Shown piece after piece: positions 23,756-37,530 of a stretch of 64,000 nucleotides of DNA; the first letter of the stretch is position 1; every line of letters begins with the position of its first letter. The position numbers and the translations under genes were made by a program. The notes beneath the pieces are model-generated. The model saw only the letters and a program-made list of their open reading frames with translations, was not told where the DNA came from and searched no databases. This DNA is from Trichoplax sp. H2 (Eukaryota > Placozoa > Uniplacotomia > Trichoplacea), in assembly GCA_003344405.1 (NCBI GenBank), contig NOWV01000070.1, positions 1 through 64,000 of the forward strand, given 5' to 3'.

Positions 23756-26700
23756 ATGGCTGATTTATACACAGTTGATGAAGTAAAGTCTTGGAATAAT
23801 CATCAAGTTATTGAATTTCTCTTTAAAGTAAGCTAACAGATATTAATATTAAACTTTAAAAATTTTCTGTTCGTGTTCATCGAAAATTTCTGCGTCTGTA
23901 TCATTTTTTATGACTATCATATTGATATTAGTCAAATAAATAGGCTCTTGAAAGTCATCTCACTTATAAAATTCGTGATAAATTAATACGGAATGATTTA
24001 ATAAATATTAAGCGGCCTAATAGAATTCATTGGTCTGATCGACTTTAAAACCATGCACTGAAAATTTTCAGTAATACTTGAATAAATTATATTGAATAAA
24101 AGATAATTCTTCAGGAACACGACAGTTGCAAATATTATAGATCGCGAAATACTGCTGTAGCATCGTAGTTACATCCAACAGGAATTTTCGATACGTACGC
24201 AGACCTATAGAAAGTTGAAAAGCTCTGACTGCTTTCTTTTAACGCTCTTCAGTAATCTATCTGGTTCACTATAATATTCTTGCTAACTTATAAGATGATG
24301 TTAGCTTAAATCTGTGTCGATGGCGTTCAGAAATCATTCGAATGTTTTATACTTAGCCGCCATCAACTAGTTTATGTGACCATAACCATGCTATAAACTA
24401 GCGTAAATATCTTCTAAAAAAGATGATTAAATAAGTTTTTAGGCGTAAAGTCTGTCACTAATCATTCTTGACCATTGAAATTAAGCTTTGGTGAAAAGGA
24501 TACAGTATCGGATAAATGCATTTCTTAAGATAATTATGATAAACAAAAAAGTGATACCATCATGGATAATCGATACATTGGTAGACACTTTATACTTTAA
24601 GTGTGCCATTTTGGTATACCGATAGATATCCTTCAGACTATATTCACGGCTATAAAGTGACTTGACCAGTGTAAATTTTCAATCTGTGACTTTTGGTGTT
24701 TTTTTAATTTCTATTCCTGGTTTCTACTTTCGGATATAAAGATTTAATGATGTATATTACTAAGAATACACTACTCATCTTGTAAAAAAGTAAAAATTAC
24801 AAGACAAAACAAATTTAGCCTTTTGTAATCGGATTAAACATAAATGAGGAAAAACTTTAAGATTCTACGTCAATTTTAAAACTTACCACCACGATAATGG
24901 CGTGTGAAAGTGGCCACAATATTAAAGAATTTTTTATTCTCATCCACGACTCCAACTACATTAGAGTAACTCGCTTAATCGCGAAGCTTTCCAGCATCAT
25001 TAATGATTTAATTGCATTATCGGAAGCATAATGGATTCCTACATGCTAATAGTTCTAGCGTAAAAATATTAATAATACCCTCATCAATGATTTTTCGTAT
25101 AGCATTAAAGTGGCAAGTATCTGATTAAAAGATTCTGACTACATAATGTTAATGCTCCTTATTTCACTATTCAATTAGGTAACACTGGGTGAATTATAAA
25201 CTATGTAGGGCAGACCGATTTAACTGCATTCGTCTCTAGTTTAATAGAAAACAGATATTACAACTGAAAAACTACTGCATAAAACATCAATCTAATTTAA
25301 AGCTAGCTATTTTTAAATAATTTAGAGATTAAACTCACGTAGTAGTGTTGTAGTACCAAATGTCATTCTAAGTCATAGAATATATGATACAATCTCGCCA
25401 TTTTCAAGCAGATTAATGAATCGGTACACCGATTTTGTTGTTTTTTGAATAACACAGTATTATGCTATAGTACATCAAATTGTTACCTACTAGGTGGCTT
25501 ATGATAATTACAGAGTTACATTAAGAAATGATTTAATGGTCGATGCGTATGTTAACTGTTCCAATTAAAATCTGGAGATAAAAGTATAAATTCACTAATT
25601 GGAATAATTGAGTCAATGTATTAAATTATGAAAAGACAGGCGTTGAAAATGAGTAATGTAAAAATTAGACTTATGAATAAACTGACACGTTACAAATGAG
25701 TAGCAATATTCAATCTAACAAAATTCTTAAGCCTTTCAGATCGCTTACGCTTGCCCTAACGACTAGGCAAATATGTACTGTCTACCTTATAAAGTAATAC
25801 ACAAGTGCAAATAAATAATTTAAGTAAGTTAACTATATTAGAGGAAATTGTCTAAATCTTGATTTATTAATGTAGGCTATGTATTGATAACAAATACAAT
25901 ACAGTATGAACATAACACTAAGATTAATCTTTCTACGGTAGAATGAGTGAAAACCATTAATTATACTATTAAATTATACGCGAAATAGGAGAATAAGTTC
26001 TTTTTGCCTACAGGTGAATATTGAGGTGGAGAGTGATATGCGGATCTAGTAATTACAGTATATGTCAAGGGCTATATTATTTTCGTTAATTAATCTCGGG
26101 CTATAATTAATATTTAACAATGATACTGATATAAATATCGCAACTTACATCTTTTTACTAACATAGTTGAGCAACTTGACCATGTATTGGCCTGCAATAG
26201 CTAATTTTTGTGGTTTTGAAATTCCGCGAATTTTTAAAGTATTAAATAAGCACTGTGAGATTATTATCTGTTGAATTAAGCAGGTATATCTTTTTCTCCT
26301 AATAAGATTCTAATAAGATCATTATCTTATTGGACTCGATGATGTATCAATTGTGTACTTGTAAGATTAATTGAAATTTTATTTGTTAGGGGTGAATAAA
26401 TCGCTATTATAATCGTGTATTTCTGTTTAAATGAAATTTACTTTAAAAAGTTTTAATTGAGTTGCATTTCATGGCACTTTAAGTGACATTAATTTTTAAT
26501 ATAGCTGAATTTCGATTACTTTTTATTGTAGCATCAATTTTTCGACTGCATAGGTCCTTTTAGGGATCATCACATTGATGGTAATGCGTTTATGGTAAGT
26601 GTGAGCGAAAGTATAAATTACTACCTATAATTTCTAACCTATTCGATAGGGTTTTATGCTATTGCTTTTGAAAGTATAAGTATCTTGAATGATACAGCAA

Positions 26701-29700
26701 ACAAAACATCTTAAATCTGGATTTATAGACGTTAGATATGCCAACGCTGAAATACTTGGATATTTCTGATAAAAGCGCCAGGTACATAGATTTCGCTGCA
26801 CATTTTAGAAGGAATATCATACGAAATGCTTTAGGTTACGTATTAAATCCTATAATAATGACTTCGGGTGTAGTTAATACTTAAATCTAGTTAACGAGGA
26901 GAAGAAGAGTTGAGAGCTTCCGAAAACAGTTTCTATTATAATATTGCTCTAAAAAGAAATACGATTTCTCCATGTATTATACGTATGTTAAAAATTTGAT
27001 ATACATGCTATTATAAAGTTTAAATCCTTCATTTCTTTCAGGAATTTATCGACAATTGTAGCTTCGATTGCCATTGCAAAGCCAGTTAAGCATGAATATG
27101 GACGAGAAAGTTTAATTAGTAAATTTTTGTAAGATCATAGTCGTCTTTCCGCTACTTTTGTATATAATTAGTTTGTGTGGATATATTCCTTTCATTGACA
27201 CTAAAAATGATTTTATAGTTCGGCTATTATTCATAAATCCAAGAAATCGAACGTAAATCGAAGTAAGTTTAGTCATTTAAGAATTTATACTACTAAGATT
27301 GCATTGCACTCAAAAGTCGTAGATTCTGTTTCGTTATAATGTATGAATTATCGAAAACTTAACCAGACATTTTAATTTGAAATATGACTAAAAATCTTTA
27401 GTCATCATGCACTAAGAGATGTTCCTAAATTCATCACATAGAGTACAATAGTTATGCTATCACTGCAGTATTATTTGCTCAGTGAATTTCTGATATAAAT
27501 TTGATTCGAATGAAAGATTGGCGATGTAATATGCCTATTAATAAAATGAATAATCTATTATTTACTCCACAGAAAGGGTTAAGAGCACAGAATTACCATC
27601 AGCAATTAGTGAATATGATCGAAATTCTATATCTTCAGCTCCCGGCGAGGTATTGTAATATGGATTCACATATTCACTGTTATTTCTCATTACTAGCTCG
27701 AATTGTTAGAAATAATAACTACGCTTCAAAGTAACATTAGAATATCAAACGGCAATTAATGAATACTTTTGAGAATTTTTAATAATATTCCTAGATTTCA
27801 TGACTTTTTATTCAGCAAACTATGTCATCAAAAATGCTCAATTATAGAATCTTTAGTTCTATGTAGTGTAGATCAAATTTTATTGGTATAATTTTTACCG
27901 AAATAAATTTAATGATACGCTTCAAATACAGGTACTTGAATTAAGTAATAGCGAAACGAACTCACTATATGAAGAAATTGATCAACCAGGTAATTACAAT
28001 TTAATGTATCTTGTATTCCTCTACTTTTTATTGCACGATGTGGTTTATATTTTATTACTTTAATAACTCGTAATAAAGTAATTCATTATGGTATCAATAT
28101 TCGATCAATGTCAATTTTACTTACACTGATAAAATGCAAAGGAAAAATTGATCGTATTCAATAGCGGTATTTAATTTTTTGAAATTAATCGATATATGAA
28201 GATAGTAAATATTTTTCTAGAGATCTATCGCTTATTCTTGAAGTGTAGCTCAGCATGGCATATGAAACACTATATATACGTGTATAAGTACCTCTTAGTG
28301 TCGCAAAAAATGTGGCAGATAGCAATAAAATTGCTTTTGTGTGTTTTATTATGTTGCAATCGTGAAATATTTTTATAGAATCTTGCCTTTAATTGAATTA
28401 AATTTTATTAGTAAAACTACTGATGGTATTGCGTTAACATAATAAAATGTTACCGTTGAATGATTATTACATATAACAGCTGCTCTTTAATGAGATCCTA
28501 AAATCTGTATACATCCAGCAATACTGATTCTACTTTCATTAAAGCATCGCATATGGACAGATATTTGTTATTTAAACTTTTAAATAAGTCATAATTTGCA
28601 TTTGCAATTAAATTAAGCCTACAGAAAGTAAATTTACTACATTTAACTGATATTTCCATTCAATCATTTCCTATACAAGGCATATATTACCTTTACATTT
28701 GTAATAACCTACTAACGTACTAAATTTACATTTCTTCTCTATAGGATAATACACTTAATGATTTTTGATATATGTACTCATGGTGTATGTTGCATGCAAT
28801 TTTAAACTAGACATTATGGATACTTATACTGATTGCATAATTGTTTAGGTTTATTACTGCCATTTTAAATTGACTTATATTTGGTATTTTGTATTAATAG
28901 ATGTTGAAGCTATTGAAGTCGACAGTCAACTTTACGATCAATTAGTATATAAATATCCGGAGGTAAAAGACGCAATATTAATAGTAAAATATCGATGATT
29001 TATTCTGATTGATTCCATACTGGATGTTGCTAAAGGCTAGCCTTGATGGGCCAATTCAGCTAGAGATCGATGAATGTAAGTCCGTTGATATTACATTGGT
29101 TTAGTAAATTGAGCTAAAATCCTTATCATGTTTCTCACTTTTTTGAATAAGAGATACGAAACTTATTTATTCACAGATTTAGATTTTATTAACCTTCATT
29201 AAATAATCTACCCAAGGATAACGTAACGATACCATTTTTATATAAAAATTAGCAACGACTTTAAACTTTATGCTACTTGCAATAATTTTAATTATTACTA
29301 AATAAAGTAGCAATATAGTAGTCATCTCATAATGTTCAATTGCATTTACTTATTGACAAATAGTATTTCACGATTTAGCTAGATTGCCATTTTAGTATAT
29401 ATTGACCATTTAGTAGCAAAGCAACATTCTCATAGAGCACTTACGGTATACTGTATATCTATTGACAAATATGGCCTCAGAACATAACAAGATCGATACC
29501 GTAATGCGCTGTTACTTTAACTATAATCAGGAAATAAATGCTTAAAGTACACCTATTATCATGGCAATTCAAAGTGCACCTACTATATTTTCGAATAACA
29601 GATATTATGTCATGATTTAAATAGCTTTATACTGTACAGTACTATGTTATAATGCCTTGTGACTTTAATGCAACAAGCGGTAAAATTCCGTAGTGTATCT

Positions 29701-32700
29701 ACTCTAATTTTCATTAACAGGCGCTACCGTACGATTTAACTAGATCGACACTGCAATGTCTTCATATTTTGAATAATTGGTGGCAATCTAACTCTTTACC
29801 TATGGTATCTGTCTACTGTACTGTCAAATATTACTCCACAATTTAATTAAATCAACATCATAGCGAGTAGTACTGTTAAGTAGCAACTTCTGAGCTATGG
29901 CTAAAGCTATTTCATCCTCTATTTTTTTTAAAAGATATGAAACATTTTGGCTTGACAATTATTTTTTCAGAAAATTACAAATATTACTAGATAAGGTAAC
30001 TGATTCTATTTGTTATTTTCTACAGCGGATCTTGAACAGAATGTAATTATTCGGTCCAATAAAGGTAAAAATCAATTTAAAAGTCTGCATGCCGTATATA
30101 GATAGATACTTACTAAAACTATATTATTATAGCATCAGTATGTTTATATTAAGAATCGCTTTATGTATGAGTCTAGTAGAAATCAATAGAGATTATTTGC
30201 CCAATATAGGATTTCTAACGATTTAAGAATGCGTATAATATTTGTTAATTATATTGACTGGTTGTGCAATTGCAGGTCATGATGCCAAAATCAGACTTAG
30301 TACCATGGTAAGCATCATTTTTGAAATTAAAATTTTCTTATATGAAATTAAAAAAATACGAGTATATTTTCGGTGATGAATCAATGATATCCCAGTAATT
30401 AATGGTGAAATATGTAGTCATAAGATGCGAACCGCTTTCATCTTACCATCGCTGCTGTTTTGCGTCAAGTTTTATTCAATAAAAGTTATATTGTAATAGA
30501 ATAAGATTTTTTTTATATGCAATGAAAGTCCAGTTATAAATTAGGAATAATATATCTCTTATAGGACAATACTAAGGACGAAGATGCCCACATTTATTCG
30601 CAAATTCCTCAAGAATGTATGATATTAGTAGAGTTGTTGTATCGTGAAATTTTAATTTACCGCTGCAATTTACATATGCAGTAGAATTTTAATTTTTCGT
30701 AAAATTTTGCCATGCGTGATCATTAATATAAATATTATATTTCGAGATCAATTTCTTTATATTTGTACTTTTCTCCTTGATTACTGTCAAAACTGAATAT
30801 TACTTCTTCTGACGACAGATGAACGCATGTCGCTGAAACCTAAATCATATCAGGTTAGGCTAACTATCAATCAGACACACGTTACATTAGCACCTTTTAG
30901 TGATATTTTGAATAATTATCTGCTTATTCTAACCCTCATTCGGATACATTTACACTTGTTCTAACGATTTAATCGGTGTTCCAACGTCTTCTGTTGATAA
31001 GGGATTACTAAAAAACTATTAGCACATTGTAAGATATCTATCTTTGTTTTGCATTAGATGACAAATTATTGAAATTGCGCTGATCTATATTTCGTGATCA
31101 AAATTACATAAATATTTCCGCTTACTTTACTTTTATGGAGCGTTTTGAGGGCGAATAGTAGTAGAGATAAAACAGCAGTAACTTGTAGAATGATTATTCT
31201 TGTAAAATCTAAAATTAATATTAGCATTTATTCTGCTAGTGATGATGTTTAATTACAGCGGACATTCAGTTTTTACAGCATGGGTCTCAACTTTTTAAAT
31301 CATGATAAAAATATACTGTTTAAAAATATATCGATACTATTTTTGAAAGGCGTCATACTTACTAGATGACCGTTATTACGGTATTTCGTTACCGTTTTAT
31401 TTGCAATGATAGTATAATATAGGCATATGCAATTTATTTATTAAGGCTAGTAAAAATAGCACTGGACGTAAAAGTTAATACAAAAGATTAAGTGAAATTG
31501 AGGATAAAAAATTAATACTTTCTAGGACGATTATCTTTATGTGGTAGGAAATGAAGGTAAAGGTTAAATAAATTTAAAAAGAGTTGCGTCAAACCAATGC
31601 GATTTTTTCGCAACAAAAGCTGTAAAATTGTTATGGGATATGTGCCTATTTTAGATGTAAAAGCTACACAAAATTTAAATAAAGCTCAATCTAATACATA
31701 TGAGAATCATTCTGTCCAAGCGCTACAGGTAGAGAAAATTCTTGCAATATCTAAAAGTTTGTTCCAATACGGCTATCATAGCTTGATATATCACTTTCTA
31801 ATTATTTACTTTTCCTTTGTTTCAGAACTTATCGGCGAAAATCTGTAAGTAGACAATTAATTTACTTACTCATATATTAATCATAGACGTAAAACTTAAT
31901 CCTAAAGTACTATCAACTTGTATATCCTTGATTTTAAGCCACTTTGATGATCTTTTATTAATAAGGATTCATTCGCTTAGCTCCAGTAACAGGTTATCTC
32001 AAGCAAGAAACTGGAAAGACTGCAGGAGGTGAAAGGAAGAAAAATCAAATTTTCAATGAGGTTATCAAGCCTAGTAAAGAAGCACCAAGAAGATTGAAGA
32101 AGAAAGCTACGGTGATTATCAAGCGTATGCAGAAATATGAACAACAGGTTGATGAAAATAAGTCCAACCTGGCAACTGCACAAGCTAAATCAATGGCTGG
32201 TTCACTTCATAACAGCCCACCGGCGAGAAAAACTCGCCAACTCACAGAGCAAGTAGATTCTAAACTTGTCAAACCATTGCGACAACAGCTCACTGGCCAG
32301 CTAGAGAAAAGATCTTCAGAGAAATCGGCCGATGCTATATTTACCGATACAAGTAAAAGCAAAGCTAATCCAACTTTTGAGAAAGGACAATCTAACCTTA
32401 ACAAAAAAACTTTACCTGAAGTTGATCCTGGCCATAACAACGTGGCAAGTAGTCCATTTATACTAAAAGATCAGCGATTTGTAAATCAAAATTACCCCAG
32501 TCGTGACGAAAAAGTCCCCAAACAAACAAATCAAGGCTTGGAGCTATTAAAAAACGCAAAATCTGCTATATCTCCATCATCAGCACTTGATAATGCTCAT
32601 CAAAGCCAAAAGAAACTAGACAGTCAAAGGATCACCCCTAAGCGAGTAGCTAAGTCTGATAATCTATCTAATTCACCTATAGTGGCATCACCAATTGCAG

Positions 32701-35469
32701 TATCTAAGAAGCCAGTAACAGGAAAGGTAAAAGCTCTCGCACAAAATCTTATTGGTAGTAGGGAAGAATTAAATCAAGCTACTAATATCCGGCAGCCAAG
32801 TGAGCAAACTAATAAATTGGGCTCAGCTTCGCCCCAATCATCACGGAAATTCATAACCACTACTTTTCAATCATCTAATCAAGAGCATTTCACTCCAAAA
32901 AAGGCAGCATTTTCCCCTACAACTCATGCAACAAATGACAGTAAAATGTAGGTATAGAAGCAACACAAAACTGTAAAACGATATTATATTTAGATGAATT
33001 AGATATCATATAAATTATATTTCAATCTAGAATTAGGATCAGCCCTTTAATATTTTATTCTGATTTTAATATTTTAATATGATAGAAATAAGAACAAGGC
33101 ACGTCCGAAAGGGATTTATAAAGGTAGGTTGATTTTATTATTAATTGTAGCTCCATAAAGTTGATGACAAATCAAGTGTTGCGAATATGCTATCTAACTA
33201 TGTATTTGACAGGTGATTTTGATCGCTACAATGATGGAAATACTTCCAATACAGCAAAAGAAGGTCAAATATTTGATATTCACGTTGATCTTCGACTTAT
33301 TATAAAAATAGTGGCAATTAGAGTCAATTTTGCAAAGTTAATATTCATGATGTAACAATTTTTAAATTAACTTCAGATTATGATGATATAACCGAAGCTA
33401 CGACAGATCCATCATCCGTTCATCATCATGGTAATTATAATCAATTTATTTAGATCTATACGGTATTTAGCGGTAAGTAAACATGAAAGCGTAGTAATAT
33501 AGTATAGTTACTGCATAGTTTTCAATACTTTAGTGGTTTGCAATTTAGCAAACTTGGGCAGGACCTGTACTGTATTAGTAATATGACCATAATATTCATC
33601 TACACGTATGTATATTGAGGATTTCTTAATGTCTTATTGCGTTTGCAGCTGATCTTGATGTACATAATCTATCGGAGGTAATCACCTTGTTATAATCTAA
33701 TAAATCGAGAGACTGCTTTTAAACCAAGCTATTTTTGATTTATTTTATACAGTTTTGCACTAATACGACGTAGTAAAATGTTCGAGGACAGCGTATAAAT
33801 TTCTATAACTTAATCTCAACATATCTCTAATTTAATAAGCTACAGATAAATTTTGGCAATTGTTGTAAGTTTTCTTTATCGCTATTTTGTTTCTGAGAAG
33901 CTAGAAGATCATAGCTGGTATCATTCAAATTTAACGCGTCAAGAAGCTGAAGAAAAACTGTCCAAATATGTTAAGGTAGTTTTAGCATGGAAAGGAAAAG
34001 TATCCATGAGCTGTCATAGATCATAATACTGTTATATACCAGTTGTAATATGCTATCATTTCCCACATCCGTCATGAGCCTTTAACTATGTTCTATAAAC
34101 ATCTCTATAAAGATAGAAAGATGCTTCAGAAATAGCATACTGTATTTTATATGGCCTTAAATACCTTAAGGCGAAAATCAAATCAACTTTGAATTCATAC
34201 AAATACACTTTATGTCGATACAAAATGGTAAACTTAGAGCCTTTTGTATGCCCTTTTAAACCTCCACTGCTATCTTTTTAGAATGTTAGTATACGTAAGA
34301 ATATCATATAATTAATTGCGTTTGAACTATCATAGACAAAGTTAAAGACTTACAAGTGCAGTTTGAAATTAGAAAGTGATAAATATATATTGCTGATTTA
34401 AGTTTATCGTAAATAATATCATTGGACTATTGTGATTAAACGAAAGATCTTAAATTACATACCAGTGTCTTGGAGTAGACGTCATCAAGGCCAAGATTAT
34501 TATGAGTAGCATAGTTTACTTTTAAAATGAGTTGTGATGGTATACCTTAAAAGGGATACTGTAGCGAAAGGGAAATTTCAACGTTGTTTCGCTCCGTTTA
34601 GAAGTAGAAAGTAATATCTTTGTATTGTACGATAGCTTAGATGAAATCCAAATGATGCACGAAATAGCCTTTACTTCAGTGTTTAATAGCGTAATCTTTT
34701 TCTGGTTGTTTAGATCTGCAGTCTTACTTTTGTACTATTCGTAGAAGTTATGCATTTTAGACTATATAATGATCTATCTAGTTTAACGGTAACGATATCT
34801 GTTCCTTCTAATTATATGGGTATGCTCATTAATTGAATAGAACGGAACATTTCTAGTACGCAATGGTCAGCAATCTAACAATTATGTACTATCAATAATA
34901 GCAAAAAAGTCTGTTGCACATATAAGGTAAGTATATTACTGGAAGTCTGTTTTTATTTGCTACTTATTTAAAAACAAATAAAAAAATGTCTAATAAAAAT
35001 AGCATAAAAATTGAATGCTGTGCCAAATGGTATTGTATTAGTACGATACTGAATATCAATTCATATTAATAAAATTGAACGGTTTTTATTTTCAACCACC
35101 TTGAAATTTAGAATTCTTTGCAGACCGGAGGATGAAAAATATATTTTAGGAGAAAGGAAGCAACAAGAAATGGTAATCTATCTAAAATTTCGATAGGAAG
35201 AGATTACGTTACCAACATACTGTAGATTTACCGTAATAGGTTAAAATAAAGAAGTAGAAAATTTGATGGTCGATATTAATATGAATTCGTATAAAAATGT
35301 TTCTTTTCAATGATTTACTTACATGCGATGTCAATGGTTACCGTGATTGAAAATACTTTTATGGTAGCCTTTTAATTCAGTACCCGAATTGATTGCATTC
35401 TATCATGCAGAACAAATGGTTTTAATGTCCGGCCATCAAGTATTTTTGACAAAATCATGTTCTTATTGA
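23756..35469 (+). CDS. SAM-SH2 phosphotyrosine adaptor, SLP-76/BLNK-like
   Basis: Twenty-four exons join with consistent phase into 735 codons: 23756-23827, 26532-26594, 26729-26781, 27042-27128, 27577-27649, 27932-27989, 28901-28962, 29060-29075, 30026-30064, 30276-30307, 30565-30616, 30819-30853, 31446-31467, 31655-31728, 31826-31844, 31981-32947, 33086-33123, 33213-33263, 33377-33430, 33649-33677, 33901-33975, 34841-34926, 35124-35172 and 35368-35469. Residues 1-75 form a SAM domain (VDEVKSW, then DHHIDGNAFM, then TLKYLDISD). The middle is disordered and rich in K, S, Q and tyrosine motifs: EYDRN, LYEEI, LYDQL, IYSQI, TYENH, IYKGD and DYDDI. Residues 633-735 are an SH2 domain: WYHSNLTRQEAEEKL, then GTFLVRN with Arg664 for phosphotyrosine, then KYILGERKQQEM and SVPELIAFYH. 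SAM at the N-terminus, tyrosines in the middle and SH2 at the C-terminus is the SLP-76 layout; the YxLGxxK block also resembles that family's SH2. Such adaptors nucleate kinase and GRB2/PLC-gamma complexes under the membrane. Least certain are the microexons at 29060 and 31446 and the exon at 33213. Confidence 0.8.
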
Positions 35470-36365
35470 AACGACGGAAATTAAGTGAAGACTATAGTTG
35501 TTTTCAAGTGAATGATAGAATGAAAACTAATAGATTAAGATAAGTTAGATCGCAATCTATATAGAACTAATTCCTTGCCAAAGTATCTATTTGCCTTAAA
35601 ATGAAGAACAGAGTATTAGAAATTGTTTACGCTTGTAAATGAAGATATCCTTTACGGCCTTGATATGATTTTACTCAAGCTTATGGCTTAAGGTACAAGC
35701 ATTAGCGACAATTTCTGTCATGTTTTTTTTAAATTAGATAGCATTGATAGACTTCTGCATAGGAAGAAATAAGTAACTTGATATTTTAAAATTTGGTCTT
35801 GACCGGACACCTTGGGTTGTCAGAACTAGAAGATAATATTGTCTGTAATTGTGCGTACATAGTTAGCGCAGAAATCGATGATTGGCAGATATACATGTAA
35901 AGCTTAATATCATGGAAAATAATACAGTAATTATTCTATATAATGCAAGTAAGATTGGCTAACCCTAATGTAAAGCTGTTATATCTTTTGTATTGCCAAA
36001 TAAATTTTTCATTTTTCAATATTGCGCTGGGGTTTACAGTGTAATCCATGGACTGTGGAAACATGGTTGGTCATTTGTAGTTTATGATCATGCTGACAGG
36101 TGTCCAAAAATTTTTACCAGAGGTCTGGGCTACACTATTGGATTATAAAAGTATCTTATCGTCACTAAAGATGGATAGATACGGATAGCCCTTAGTAAAA
36201 GAGCCCATTGATGCAATAAAGTGAAGTTAAGCAAGAAATTCAAGTTTGACCATATCATTTTGGAGACATTGACCAAGGCCACGAGTGAAAATAAATAAAA
36301 TAAAATTATTCAATACTACACGTATATCACTCAGCATGGATGACGATTTCACCACGTCTACGTTA

Positions 36366-36424
36366 GGGTTGCTCATATACTCCCAACAATCCACCATAAG
36401 CAGAATTGCGTCTTGGTTTGCAGT
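36366..36424. repeat. Dispersed repeat, copy B
   Basis: This is the second copy of the element at 4341-4396, in the same orientation. It shares TACTCCCAACAATCCAC and the CGTCTTGGTTTGC end. It lies about 400 bp before the tandem repeat and overlaps no recognised exon. Confidence 0.7.
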
Positions 36425-36831
36425 ATTTTATTTTTATTGATTACTCGTATATTGAGCGAACTGTAGACTTATCGACTAAGTAAGAACTGCAATGGAATGT
36501 ATGTGACAAGTGTCATGCACTCTTATCCCGTCTCCATTTTTCTCTGAGGCAATAGTGATTGACCATAGACGAAATTAAGCTTACCATGCAAATTACGGTA
36601 CATTAGTCAGAGTATCTCCGCAGCTTCTTTGGGCTCAATTTTTAGAGTCGTTATTTAGAAATACTGAGACTAAAAAGCACCATATCCAAGCTATCAGATA
36701 TGGCCGACGACCCGCAGTTTTAACTTGCTGTGAGTACATAAGCCAAGAGCTTAACTGCATTAATTTTTAACATCAGCAGCTAAAGTGATACGAATATCAA
36801 CCATTAATTATTATTATTTTCCTATTTTCTA

Positions 36832-37530
36832 TCTTATTGATATCAGCGATATACTTTCAGTTGGCAAGGCTTTTGTAAGTACTTACTGTCTATTTCTGTT
36901 TTTAGGTTATTAATACTGTAGGTAGTTGGAAGATACTTTATAGCATAGCCATTGGTACAAGTGTTGAGTTGTTATTATTTTCTATCTTATTGATATCAGC
37001 GATATACTTTCAGTTGGTACGGCTTTTGTAAGTACTTACGGGCTATTTCTGTTTTTAGGTTATTAATACTGTAGGTATTTGGAAGATACTTTATAGCATA
37101 GTCATTGGTACAAGTGTTGTCTTATTGATATCAACAATATACTTTCAGTTGGTACGGCTTTTGTAAGTACTTACGGGCTATTTCTGTTTTTAGGTTATTA
37201 ATACTGTATCTAGTTAGAAGATACTTTATAGCATAGCCATTGGTACAAGTGTTGTCTTATTGATATCAACAATAAAATATACTTTCAGTTGGTTCGGCTT
37301 TTGTAAGTACTTACGGGCTATTTCTGTTTTTAGGTTATTAATACTGTATCTAGTTAGAAGATACTTTATAGCATAGCCATTGGTACAAGTGTTGTCTTAT
37401 TGATATCAACAATATATTTTCAGTTGGTACGGCTTTTGTAAGTACTTACGGGCTATTTCTGTTTTTAGGTTATTAATACTGTAGGTAGTTGGAAGATACT
37501 TTATAGCATAGCCATTGGCACAAGTATGGA
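36832..37530. repeat. Five-copy tandem repeat, about 135 bp per unit
   Basis: Units begin with TCTTATTGATATC at about 36832, 36985, 37120, 37255 and 37395, giving spacings of 153, 135, 135 and 140 bp. Each unit contains ATATACTTTCAGTTGG (an ATATATTTTCAG variant in the last), then TTTTGTAAGTACTTAC, then TTTCTGTTTTTAGGTTATTA, and ends near CATTGGTACAAGTGTTG. Unit 1 and the start of unit 2 share an extra TTTTCTATC lead-in. Later units share ATCAACAATA where earlier ones have ATCAGCGATA, which suggests stepwise duplication. No open frame runs through the array. Confidence 0.92.

Noticed and set aside
32948-32951. Adaptor linker exon ending as a stand-alone protein at TAG 32949-32951
   Set aside because: The TAG lies within a GTAGGT donor. 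Splicing there leads in phase to the exons that encode the SH2 domain.
33161-33355. 64-codon open frame read as one exon
   Set aside because: Only 33213-33263 of it is needed, between a TTTGACAG acceptor and a GTCAAA donor. The remainder has no motif and breaks the phase to the next exon.
36832-37530. CRISPR array
   Set aside because: The units are whole-length tandem copies without unique spacers, and the host is a eukaryote.
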